DNA of 33,826 bases from Sphaerochaeta sp. Phil3 (GTDB lineage Bacteria; Spirochaetota; Spirochaetia; Sphaerochaetales; Sphaerochaetaceae). The notes beneath the pieces were generated by a model that saw only the letters and a program-made list of their open reading frames with translations, did no database searches and had not been told where the DNA came from. Position 1 is the first letter of the stretch. Every line of letters starts with the position of its first letter. The DNA lies in the NCBI GenBank assembly GCA_001940825.1, contig MSGT01000066.1:1-33826 (forward strand). The letters are read 5' to 3'. The position numbers and the translations under genes were made by a program. Of the stretch, positions 1 through 6,364 are shown piece after piece.

Positions 1-84
1 ACTTTTGTTACAGCCCCTTTTTTTGTGGATTTCAATGATTTTCAGCTTTCAGAATGCTTTACTGCTCTAAAGTCTGTGGCCGTT

Positions 85-183
85 CTGTAGCATCTGTAGC
101 GTCTGTCACATGTGTTGGAGGTGTGGTGTCTGTTGCAAGTGTAGAGCCTGTGACACGTGTAGAACCTGTAGCCCTTGTTTCCC
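85..183. repeat. Period-9 degenerate minisatellite downstream of galK
   Basis: Eleven consecutive 9-base units lie in exact register, each with TGT at positions 2-4 (for example CTGTAGCAT, CTGTAGCGT, CTGTCACAT, GTGTAGAAC, CTGTAGCCC). The array ends ten bases before the galactokinase stop codon. An open frame on the plus strand reads as a CxxC-rich peptide, but this follows from the repeat and has no ribosome site. Bases 1-84 show nothing recognisable. Different 9-mers repeat at 3647-3718 and 21518-21593. Confidence 0.8.
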
Positions 184-192
184 CAAAGAACT

Positions 193-1452
193 CTACTTTA
201 TCCGCATCGTCGGAAGGCTTCGTATAGCCAGTTTCGTGCAGCAGTCCTTGCCAAAGACCTTTGACATGTGGGACTCAAAGGCATCGGTCTTGCAGTGCGG
301 GATGTAGGCCTCTATTGTGCCGGCGAAACCGCCTCCTTGGATACGGTAGGCCCCTTCGTGGCCTAGGAACGATTTGGCCATTGCGTAGGCGAGGGAGATT
401 CCTTGTTCTGTGCTGCAGGTTGGGCTGTAGATGTTCTGAAGGAATTCGAACGATGATTCGCCGCTTTCCCTTACAAGGTTCAGGTATCCATCGAAGTCCT
501 TTGAGGACAAGGCTTTGAGCATGTTGTCAACGCAGTTGTTCTCTCTAAAGAAGTGGTAGGCTCTGAGTATTGCCCGGTCGTTTGAAAGGTCTTTGCGTAG
601 GGAGAAAAGCGAATCGAAGAAGTCCTGGGGTGCCACTTCGCGCAGGACCGGTTTCCCAAACCATTTCGCCACGGTCTTCATTTCAAGTGGAATCGAGGCG
701 TAGTCGCAGGTGAGGTCTGCATGGCTGCCACCGGTGTTGACCACAATGTAGTCGTATCCGTACTCCGAGAAATCTATTGAAATTGGTGATATCGCAGGGT
801 TGGATGCATCTTTGAAATCTATTCCTACAATGCCTCCGTTGGCGCAGGCTATCTGGTCCATGAGTCCACATGGTTTGCCAAAATACGAGTTCTCCGCTTC
901 CTGTCCCATGATTGCAAGCTCTGTGGCAGTGAAGCGGTCGTCGTTGAAGAGCGAGTTGAATATTGTGCCAATTAGGACTTCTATGGCGGCTGAACTGCTT
1001 AGTCCAGATCCTTTGAATATGTTTGAGTCCGTATTGGCCTCAAAGCCGCCAAGACATCCCCCTCGTTTTACGATTGCTGCGGCAACACCTCTTACAAGTG
1101 CATGCGTAGTGCCTTGTTCCTCTTCATGCACGCTCAGGTCCGATATATCCACATTCACAGCAGGGTAGCCTTCGCTCAGAATCGTGACGTTGTAGTCCAT
1201 GGTTTCATGGACGGCGGCTATGGTATCGAGATCTATCGAGCCTGCTATGACCTTGCCGTTGTTGTGGTCTGTGTGGTTGCCCCCAAGCTCCGTTCTTCCA
1301 GAAGTGGAGAACAATGCCTGTGGCATGGTTCCAAAGAGCTCAACGTGCTTTTTTTCAAGGTCTTCGAGTCTTCTTCTCCTTTTCCCTGCTCCTTCTGCAT
1401 CCAAAGATTTCCCGTATAGACCCTGTAGCTTTTGCAATCCAAAGATATCCAT
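193..1452 (-). CDS. galK: Galactokinase (GHMP kinase family)
   Basis: This 419-residue protein should phosphorylate galactose to galactose-1-phosphate, the first step of the Leloir pathway, in the cytoplasm. The galactokinase signature (GRTELGGNHTDHNNG) lies near residues 52-66. The GHMP ATP-binding loop (KGSGLSSSAAIE) is near 147-158, and a C-terminal glycine-rich motif (RIQGGGFAGTIEAY) matches the family. The start is set by GGGAGGG six bases upstream of ATG 1450-1452; an upstream in-frame ATG at 1500 lacks such a site. The gene starts inside the 3' end of the RecQ-like gene (98-base overlap, different frame), so the two are probably co-transcribed. No other galactose gene is in the window. 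Confidence 0.93.
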   Translation of the reverse strand: MDIFGLQKLQGLYGKSLDAEGAGKRRRRLEDLEKKHVELFGTMPQALFSTSGRTELGGNHTDHNNGKVIAGSIDLDTIAAVHETMDYNVTILSEGYPAVNVDISDLSVHEEEQGTTHALVRGVAAAIVKRGGCLGGFEANTDSNIFKGSGLSSSAAIEVLIGTIFNSLFNDDRFTATELAIMGQEAENSYFGKPCGLMDQIACANGGIVGIDFKDASNPAISPISIDFSEYGYDYIVVNTGGSHADLTCDYASIPLEMKTVAKWFGKPVLREVAPQDFFDSLFSLRKDLSNDRAILRAYHFFRENNCVDNMLKALSSKDFDGYLNLVRESGESSFEFLQNIYSPTCSTEQGISLAYAMAKSFLGHEGAYRIQGGGFAGTIEAYIPHCKTDAFESHMSKVFGKDCCTKLAIRSLPTMRIK

Positions 1453-3028
1453 CGTTGACCCTCCCAAGAACAAGTGCAATGAAATTATACAGGGAAACAT
1501 CGCTGCGGTACAGCAATTTTCCTTTGCTGCAGAATTGAACGTTTCCTATTCCCGTTTCTTTTATGCAGCTCCCTTTGATCGCATCTTTGAGCCTTGCGCA
1601 GTTCCAGTTCTGCAGCGCTCCAAAGAATGGATTCGCCATGTCCGTCTGGTCTATCACGGATGCGTCTCTGTTCGCTGTAAGGAGATATGCAGCTCTTTCA
1701 ACCGAGAACCTGAACGGAAACATCTTGACGAATCTCCTTAGAACGACCTCGTCGCTTGGCGTTCCCATATCCATGCCAAGGCATACATCGCAGCCAGTGC
1801 ACTCATCCTTCTCCTCTCCTAAGGCTCGCAACAGCCCACGTCGTCTGCATTCGTTTCCCTCAAAGACCGATATCAATGGCCCTTCTTCCTTCTGCATGTT
1901 GTTTTTCCATGTCTCCTTTAGAATCCAAGCCATCGAAAGCTCTCCATCCCTTCCGGCTCTTCCCGATTCCTGAAGGTATTCCTCAATGGTCTTTGGCAGG
2001 TTGTAGTGAATCACCGTCCTAATCGATCTGACGTCTATGCCCATGCCAAAAGCGCATGTCGATACCAGAACTCCGTCCTTCGTCTCTATGAACCAGCGTT
2101 CCAGTTTTTCCCTCTCGTTCTTGGAAAGTCCTGCATGATAGTAGCGGATTGGAAATGAGCGTTGCGTACATGGATTTCTCGCTGCAAGGTCTCTTGTGAT
2201 TTCAAAGCAAAGTTGCTGCGTCTCATGACGTGTCCTGCAGAACACAAGGGCAGGGCGTTCGCAGCCTTCAAGTATGTCCACCACGGCCTGCCTTTTGTCC
2301 AGACATCTATAGACAGCGTAGACAATGTTCTCTCTGTCTGCGTCTCCTCTTACAACAAGCGGTTTGGAAGGGAATAGGTGTTGTGCAATGAAACCAACGG
2401 TTTCTTTGGAGGCTGTGGCAGTGAAGGCAAGGACCTGTTTTGGCATGAGTTCGAAGACCGCTTTCTTCAATTGTGAGTACTGTGGTCTGAAATCCTTTCC
2501 CCATTGCAGGATCACATGCGCTTCGTCAATGACCATGAGGCTTGTTCTATACTGACTTAGTCTGTTGAGAATCTCCGGTTTCAACAAGGTCTCTGGCGTG
2601 GTCATGATTATCCTAGCCCCTCCATCTATCTTGTTCCAAAGCTGTCTGCGCTGTTGTTTCGTCTGTCCTCCTCTAAGGCAAATGCACTCGATTCCTGCTT
2701 TCTTAAGCTTTGCCATCTGGTCGTTCATGAGGGCAAGCAGGGGATAGACTATTATGGTAAGCCCATTGCAGAGCACTGCGGGGACGAGAAAGCATAGAGA
2801 TTTGCCGGTTCCCGTGGGCAGTATCACAAGCTGATGCCTTACGAATGCTCCTGCGTCCTGTTCCAGTATCCGTTCCATGACCAGCATCTGGAAAGGTTTG
2901 ACCATGGTTATTCCAAAAAGACTCTTGGCTGTCTCTCTTATCCTCTCCGTGTTCGATTCGATAGTAGGCTTTATACCGGACTCGATGGTTGTCTCGATAA
3001 CAGGCTCGATAATAGGCTTGTCTTGCAT
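1355..3028 (-). CDS. recQ: RecQ-family ATP-dependent DNA helicase
   Basis: This 557-residue superfamily 2 helicase would unwind DNA 3'-5' in repair and recombination. Walker A (PTGTGKS) lies at residues 71-77 and the DEAH box at 168-171, followed by the RecQ-type QWGKDFRP motif. Motif VI (ESGRAGRDGE) is near residue 350. A four-cysteine zinc site (NECRRRG then CTGCDVC) follows. It is shorter than E. coli RecQ and no HRDC domain is apparent after the zinc region. AGGAGGG lies seven bases before ATG. The N-terminal 24 residues are a four-residue repeat (IIEP, VIET, TIES and so on) encoded by a 12-base tandem repeat. The last 33 codons overlap galK; the basic tail (RRSREKEKKTRRP) may be a read-through extension. 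Confidence 0.9.
   Translation of the reverse strand: MQDKPIIEPVIETTIESGIKPTIESNTERIRETAKSLFGITMVKPFQMLVMERILEQDAGAFVRHQLVILPTGTGKSLCFLVPAVLCNGLTIIVYPLLALMNDQMAKLKKAGIECICLRGGQTKQQRRQLWNKIDGGARIIMTTPETLLKPEILNRLSQYRTSLMVIDEAHVILQWGKDFRPQYSQLKKAVFELMPKQVLAFTATASKETVGFIAQHLFPSKPLVVRGDADRENIVYAVYRCLDKRQAVVDILEGCERPALVFCRTRHETQQLCFEITRDLAARNPCTQRSFPIRYYHAGLSKNEREKLERWFIETKDGVLVSTCAFGMGIDVRSIRTVIHYNLPKTIEEYLQESGRAGRDGELSMAWILKETWKNNMQKEEGPLISVFEGNECRRRGLLRALGEEKDECTGCDVCLGMDMGTPSDEVVLRRFVKMFPFRFSVERAAYLLTANRDASVIDQTDMANPFFGALQNWNCARLKDAIKGSCIKETGIGNVQFCSKGKLLYRSDVSLYNFIALVLGRVNDGYLWIAKATGSIREIFGCRRSREKEKKTRRP
2959..3018. repeat. 12-base tandem repeat in recQ 5' end
   Basis: Five 12-base units (CGATAATAGGCT, CGATAACAGGCT, CGATGGTTGTCT, a diverged unit, CGATAGTAGGCT on the plus strand) encode a four-residue repeat ahead of the helicase core. 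The helicase domain begins only after it, so the repeat is probably a dispensable N-terminal extension. Confidence 0.75.
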
Positions 3029-3111
3029 GATGAAACCCTCCTATAAATGTAATACAAATAACAGATGACTTTCATTCACGGTCTACATCATTTGGTTTTT
3101 GAGATTTCCTC

Positions 3112-3139
3112 TTCACTTTGGAAAAAAACATGCTATAAT
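3112..3139 (+). promoter_or_regulatory. Sigma70-type promoter upstream of a non-coding stretch
   Basis: TTCACT (3112-3117), a 16-base spacer and a perfect TATAAT (3134-3139) point rightwards. No protein gene follows for nearly 1 kb, so it probably drives the short transcript at 3146-3252. Confidence 0.5.
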
Positions 3140-3145
3140 TCAGTC

Positions 3146-3252
3146 GCTCGTTATACAAAGAAAAGAGTGGATTCCAATGTCTGTTAGACAAAGGGTCCGG
3201 GAAGGGAACTGAGGACTCTAGAAATGGAGAAGCCGGTTCCTTTTTCTTTCTT
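3146..3252 (+). ncRNA. Candidate small RNA ending in an intrinsic terminator
   Basis: A start about seven bases after TATAAT 3134-3139 would give an RNA of roughly 100 bases. The 3' end is a terminator: GGAACTG (3205-3211) pairs with CGGTTCC (3234-3240), there is an inner CTC/GAG pair, and TTTTTCTTTCTT follows at 3241-3252. Upstream, GTCC and GGAC could form another stem. No ribosome site or sensible reading frame is visible. The GGTCCGGGAAGG stretch recalls the SRP RNA tetraloop region, but the conserved SRP bases after it are missing. No known RNA family is recognised. Confidence 0.35.
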
Positions 3253-3341
3253 GGTTTTTGCGTGGTCTACGTTGTCGCTACAGCATACGCCGTGCAAATA
3301 GCACTGTCATATGCTTTGCTACTAGTATCCCATCGAAAACC
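3253..3341. repeat. Structured repeat, copy 1
   Basis: The apical hairpin spans 3282-3315. AGCATA-c-G pairs with C-a-TATGCT, the CC/TGT internal loop is kept, and the inner stem is GTGC/GCAC where most copies have GTAC/GTAC. The middle helix is GTGG-tc-TAC against GTA-tc-CCAT. The basal helix pairs GGTTTT (3253-3258) with AAAACC (3336-3341). It begins directly after the terminator of the candidate small RNA. Confidence 0.75.
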
Positions 3342-3362
3342 CCTGTGAAAGTTTTCTTGGTC

Positions 3363-3445
3363 TTTGCGAGCATTGCGTTGTCAGTTCGGGCACAGCCGTA
3401 CAGCAAGTACTGTCTGTGCCCTCCTTTCTAGCACTGCATCGCAAA
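3363..3445. repeat. Structured repeat, copy 2
   Basis: The apical hairpin spans 3388-3421: GGGCACAG pairs perfectly with CTGTGCCC, with the CC/TGT loop and GTAC/GTAC inside. The middle helix is GCA-t-TGC against GCA-c-TGC. The basal helix is TTTGCGA (3363-3369) with TCGCAAA (3439-3445). The spacer before the basal arm (GAAAGTTTTCTTGGTCTTTG) recurs almost unchanged after the copy, ending about 3474. It lies 106 bases from copy 1. Confidence 0.8.
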
Positions 3446-3646
3446 TACCTGCGAAAGTTTTCTTGGCCTTTGTGTCGTCTCCTGCGTCATATCAGGGTTT
3501 CTTTCGCTTGGTTTGCCTAAAAATGCTATTTTTTAGTTTCCTTAGGCTCTTGGATTGTAAATTCAAGGCATAAAATAGCCTAAAAATTGGTTCTTCACGG
3601 AAAGTTGGGGGATTGGGGGGGAGGGGAATTGAAGGAGAGCATCCAT

Positions 3647-3718
3647 CCTTGGGGCCGTTGGGGCTCTTCGGGCTCTTTGGGCCTATGGGGCCGTTGGGGC
3701 TGTTGAAGACCGTTGAAA
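3647..3718. repeat. Period-9 minisatellite, GGGC type
   Basis: Units such as CCTTGGGGC, CGTTGGGGC, TCTTCGGGC, TCTTTGGGC, CTATGGGGC and CGTTGGGGC run in exact 9-base register and decay into TGTTGAAGA and CCGTTGAAA. A minus-strand frame through it reads as Pro/Gly-rich triplets resembling collagen, but there is no ribosome site and the rest of that frame is low-complexity. The flanks 3446-3646 and 3854-4028 hold no gene I can support. Confidence 0.75.
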
Positions 3719-3773
3719 CAATGGAGGGTGTCCGTGGTTCTTGAGACGGTTGTGGCGATTGTGGCGGCGCATG

Positions 3774-3853
3774 ATGACATGAAAGGCCTTGTTTTCGCTG
3801 TTTGTGTGCATGTTTTTGCCTAGAAAAGCGCTTTTTCGATGTTTTCATGTCAT
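3774..3853. repeat. Long inverted repeat with inner palindromes
   Basis: ATGACATGAAA (3774-3784) is exactly complementary to TTTCATGTCAT (3843-3853). The 58-base interior contains the palindromes AAGGCCTT and AAAAGCGCTTTT. It could extrude as a cruciform or fold as RNA. No U-run follows, so it does not look like a terminator. Confidence 0.55.
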
Positions 3854-4028
3854 TTCGGCCATGGAGCGGATACCTGGACGGCCGCCTCGAAGAGAACCTC
3901 CCCTTCGCTTCCATGAGGCATTCCCAGACCATCCGTCAGAGCACCATCACCCATAAAAACGTGAAGAACCTAAAAATTTGAAAAAAGGATCAAATTAGAC
4001 TATTCGATATCCAAGTTTGCTGTTCTCG

Positions 4029-4083
4029 TTGACATAAAAAGCAAGGGGGAATATCCTAACGTCCTCTGAAATCATCTGATTTC
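4029..4083 (+). promoter_or_regulatory. Promoter and short leader hairpin for the flavodoxin-fusion gene
   Basis: TTGACA (4029-4034), 17 bases and TATCCT (4052-4057) form a good sigma70-type promoter. The leader then has a small hairpin, GAAATC-ATCT-GATTTC (4068-4083), ahead of the ribosome site at 4104-4108. Confidence 0.6.
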
Positions 4084-4113
4084 AAACCTACTCGCAAAAA
4101 CCAAGAGGTGAAA

Positions 4114-5052
4114 GTGAAACGCAGTAAAAAACATTCGCGATATGAAACAGCCAGAAGGATCCTTCTCTTCTGGACTCTGTTCGTTGGAATAGGGGCAGTT
4201 GCAGGTGCCACTGGAATGTTGGTTGACACTACGGGAAGCTCCATGGGCATGGATGCAATGCTTCCATATTTCCAAGTGCTTCCGTTCGCTAGCGTCCTCT
4301 ACCAGGATTTCCTTTTCCCTGGAATCGCCCTTTTGATAGTCAACGGCATCACGAACCTCACCGCCGCTGCACTTCTTATCAAGAAAAAGAAGGCGGGGAT
4401 TGTGTGCGGCGGCATCTTTGGAATAACGCTCATGCTGTGGATATGCATCCAGTTCTATATCTTCCCATTCAACTTCATGTCCACATCGTTCTTCATCTTT
4501 GGACTTGCCCAAGCCCTCACAGGCTACGCCGCATGGGTGTTCTATACACAGGAGCACTTCCATTTCGACGAAAGCGAGTATCCAAACGTAGGCCGCAACA
4601 CCAAAAAGCTTGTCGTCTATTTCTCACGCATGGGCTATGTGAGGAAGATTGCATACGAAGAAGCCAACAGGACCGGATCGGCCATCTACGAGATAAAATC
4701 CACAGAACTGACGGCCGGCACGCTTGGATTCTGGTGGTGCGGACGCTTTGGAATGCATCGCTGGGACATGCCAATCGAATCCTTGGAATGCCTTGATCTG
4801 GCCTCATACGACCACGTCACGATCTGCACTCCAATATGGGTGTTCGCCCTTTGCGCTCCCGTGAGGGCATTCTGCCGCAAAGCAAGCGGACTCATACGTC
4901 AGGCCGATTACATTGTGGTCCATCATACACGCTGTTTCTCCTACTTCAACGCCGCCGAAGAAATGGACAGTCTCCTTGGGATAAGCTCAACCGGAGCACG
5001 AAGCATCTGCTGCAAGTTTGGCTCATACGACAAAGTCAAGAACAGAGTTTGA
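4114..5052 (+). CDS. Integral membrane protein fused to a flavodoxin-like domain
   Basis: This 312-residue protein has two parts. Residues ~15-147 hold about four hydrophobic membrane segments with a KKKK loop near 90-93. Residues ~165-312 resemble a flavodoxin: a first strand (KKLVVYFSRMGYVRKIA), a middle TICTPIWVFALCAPVRAF strand-loop of the kind that holds FMN, and a late strand (DYIVVHHTRCFSYF). It may anchor an FMN electron carrier to the inner face of the membrane; function and partner are unknown. GTG 4114 is chosen because AGAGG lies five bases upstream; GTG 4108 would add two residues. The phosphate-loop serine/threonine pattern of classical flavodoxins is poor, so FMN binding is not assured. 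Confidence 0.75.
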   Translation: MKRSKKHSRYETARRILLFWTLFVGIGAVAGATGMLVDTTGSSMGMDAMLPYFQVLPFASVLYQDFLFPGIALLIVNGITNLTAAALLIKKKKAGIVCGGIFGITLMLWICIQFYIFPFNFMSTSFFIFGLAQALTGYAAWVFYTQEHFHFDESEYPNVGRNTKKLVVYFSRMGYVRKIAYEEANRTGSAIYEIKSTELTAGTLGFWWCGRFGMHRWDMPIESLECLDLASYDHVTICTPIWVFALCAPVRAFCRKASGLIRQADYIVVHHTRCFSYFNAAEEMDSLLGISSTGARSICCKFGSYDKVKNRV

Positions 5053-5076
5053 CTTGCTACGATGTTGCATTATATT
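5049..5076 (+). promoter_or_regulatory. Promoter for the DUF4190-like gene
   Basis: TTGACT (5049-5054) overlaps the preceding stop codon; a 16-base spacer and TATATT (5071-5076) follow. The ribosome site GGAGGTGAG lies just before ATG 5109. Confidence 0.55.
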
Positions 5077-5108
5077 AGGGATATAAACACTCATTTGGAG
5101 GTGAGAAA

Positions 5109-5465
5109 ATGTCAGACGAATACAAAGAAAACTCAATAGAGCAGACTTCTCAGGTACAGGCCCCCGCAGTGGCACCGGCCAACAACGGCGAAAGCCAGGC
5201 CGTCACAGCTCTGGTCCTTGGAATCATTTCACTGGCCTGTGTAGTTGCAGGATTCACCGTAGTTGGTGCAGTGGCAGGAATCGTGCTTGCAATCATCGGT
5301 CTTGTGATGGCTCACAAGTCGAGCGTCCTTGGATGTACGAACGGCAAGCGCACGGCAGGTTTCGTGTGCTCGGTCGTAGGCTTGGTGCTCAACTGCATAT
5401 GCGTGGTGCTGGTGTGCTTTGGACTGGCTATCGCCGCCGTCGCCATGTCCTGCTGGTGGCTCTAG
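5109..5465 (+). CDS. Small DUF4190-like membrane protein
   Basis: This 118-residue protein has a polar, Gln/Glu/Ala-rich N-terminus (residues 1-30) followed by two hydrophobic hairpin regions (about 31-68 and 82-115) separated by a short Gly/Lys loop (NGKRTAG). The ALVLGIISL opening and the repeated GxxxAxxxG pattern are typical of DUF4190 proteins, whose function is unknown. GGAGGTGAG gives a strong start. Its own promoter sits at 5049-5076. The TAG stop lies at the left edge of structured repeat copy 3, so the last residues may be shaped by the repeat. Confidence 0.8.
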   Translation: MSDEYKENSIEQTSQVQAPAVAPANNGESQAVTALVLGIISLACVVAGFTVVGAVAGIVLAIIGLVMAHKSSVLGCTNGKRTAGFVCSVVGLVLNCICVVLVCFGLAIAAVAMSCWWL

Positions 5466-5552
5466 GACTTTGCGGCCATCAACTACGTCAGGGCGAACGG
5501 TGCCGTACAGCCAAGTACTGTCACCGTTCTTCTTCCTTGTCCTGACCGCAAA
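5459..5552. repeat. Structured repeat, copy 3 (type A)
   Basis: The apical hairpin is GAACGGTG (5495-5502) with CACCGTTC (5522-5529), enclosing CC/TGT and GTAC/GTAC. Outside it GTCAGG (5487-5492) pairs with CCTGAC (5541-5546), and TTTGCG (5469-5474) with CGCAAA (5547-5552). The left arm carries an extra 12-base stretch that can form a side hairpin in copies 5 and 7. CTCTAGGAxTTTGC at its left edge contains the TAG stop of the upstream gene, as at copy 5. Confidence 0.8.
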
Positions 5553-5720
5553 TTCCGTCGAGCAGGCTCTGGTTTTCAAGCGCATTACTGCGTTGGTTCG
5601 AGCATGGCCGTACAAATTAGTACTGTCCATGCTCTTCCGCCTTGTACTGCATCTTGAAAACCCTTGGGCAAATTCCGTCGAGCAGGCTCTGGTTTTCAAG
5701 CGCATTACTGCGTTGGTTCG
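5548..5720. repeat. Perfect 53-base direct repeat, 120-base spacing
   Basis: Bases 5548-5600 and 5668-5720 are identical. Each carries the left arm and linker of a type B structured repeat. The first is followed by a complete hairpin (copy 4). The second ends in GGGCACTACAAGC with no hairpin, so it is a half unit left by recombination or partial duplication. Confidence 0.85.
5571..5662. repeat. Structured repeat, copy 4 (type B)
   Basis: Basal helix: GGTTTTCAAG (5571-5580) with CTTGAAAACC (5653-5662), ten perfect pairs. Middle helix: GCA-t-TAC with GTA-c-TGC. Apical hairpin 5600-5634: GAGCATGG with CCATGCTC, CC/TGT internal loop, GTAC/GTAC and a six-base loop. Confidence 0.85.
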
Positions 5721-5754
5721 GGCACTACAAGCATCAATTGAATAGGAGTTGGAT

Positions 5755-6312
5755 ATGAGAAAGGATTTTGGAAAGAACACGTGGATGTATCCGCTTCCAG
5801 TGCTTATCATTGGAACGTATGACGAGGATGGAAAGCCAAACGCAATGAACGCTGCGTGGGGCGGAATCTATGACACCAATCAGGTCATGCTGTGCCTGAG
5901 CGCCGCTCATAAGACGGCAAAGAACATCAACCTTAGAAAGGCGTTCACCGTAAGCTTTGCAACGGCATCCCATGTGGCTGCATGCGACTATGTGGGACTT
6001 GCATCAGGCAACAACACACCTGACAAAATGGAGAAGGCCGGCTTTACGACAGAACGCAGCCAGTTCGTGGACGCACCTGTCATAAACGAGCTTCCAATGG
6101 CTTTGGAATGCACCCTCAACCACATAAACGAGGATGGAATCATAGTAGGGGACATCGTCAATGTAAGTGCAGACGAAAGCATCCTTGGAGAGAATGGCAA
6201 AATTGACCCTGAAAAGCTCCAGCCAATTGCATTCGATCCCGTCAACAACGGCTACCTCGTTTTGGGCCGCAGGGTTGGCAACGCATTCAGCGACGGGAAG
6301 GCTCTTAAATAG
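5755..6312 (+). CDS. Flavin reductase-like FMN-binding split-barrel protein
   Basis: This 185-residue protein matches the flavoprotein family that binds FMN in a split barrel and often reduces flavin with NAD(P)H. It shows the typical opening (YPLPVLIIGTYDEDGKPNAMNAAW), a strand VMLCLSAAHKTAKNI, then FTVSFATASHVAACDYVGLASG and the IVVGDIVNVSADE-type C-terminal strand pair. Substrate is unknown. ATG 5755 is seven bases after AGGAG. It follows structured repeats 3 and 4 and no promoter is obvious. The stop codon sits in the loop of a perfect 10-base hairpin. Confidence 0.85.
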   Translation: MRKDFGKNTWMYPLPVLIIGTYDEDGKPNAMNAAWGGIYDTNQVMLCLSAAHKTAKNINLRKAFTVSFATASHVAACDYVGLASGNNTPDKMEKAGFTTERSQFVDAPVINELPMALECTLNHINEDGIIVGDIVNVSADESILGENGKIDPEKLQPIAFDPVNNGYLVLGRRVGNAFSDGKALK

Positions 6313-6322
6313 GAGCCTTCCC
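6295..6322. terminator. Hairpin over the stop codon between convergent genes
   Basis: GGGAAGGCTC (6295-6304) pairs perfectly with GAGCCTTCCC (6313-6322) and the loop holds the TAG stop. It lies between convergent genes, so it may end transcripts from both sides, but neither strand has a U-run; it could instead protect the mRNA 3' end. Confidence 0.5.
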
Positions 6323-6364
6323 AAAGCATCTCTTGATTCTATTGTCTATTGTCGTTCTAGGTCT

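Noticed and set aside
110-307. CxxC-rich peptide frame on the plus strand
   Set aside because: The Cys pattern is the 9-base repeat read as codons; no ribosome site, and it runs antisense into galactokinase.
3181-3240. SRP (4.5S) RNA
   Set aside because: GGTCCGGGAAGG resembles the tetraloop region, but the conserved AGCAGCC side is missing and the fold differs.
3492-3932. Collagen-like Pro/Gly frame of 146 codons on the minus strand
   Set aside because: It is created by the 9-base repeat, is low-complexity, and has no ribosome site or promoter.
5498-5529. Structured repeats as intrinsic terminators
   Set aside because: The hairpins are followed by mixed pyrimidines (TTCTTCC) and not a U-run.
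5498-5634. Integron attC sites
   Set aside because: Hairpin arrays recall attC, but no GTTRRRY/RYYYAAC core pair flanks the copies and no integrase gene is seen.
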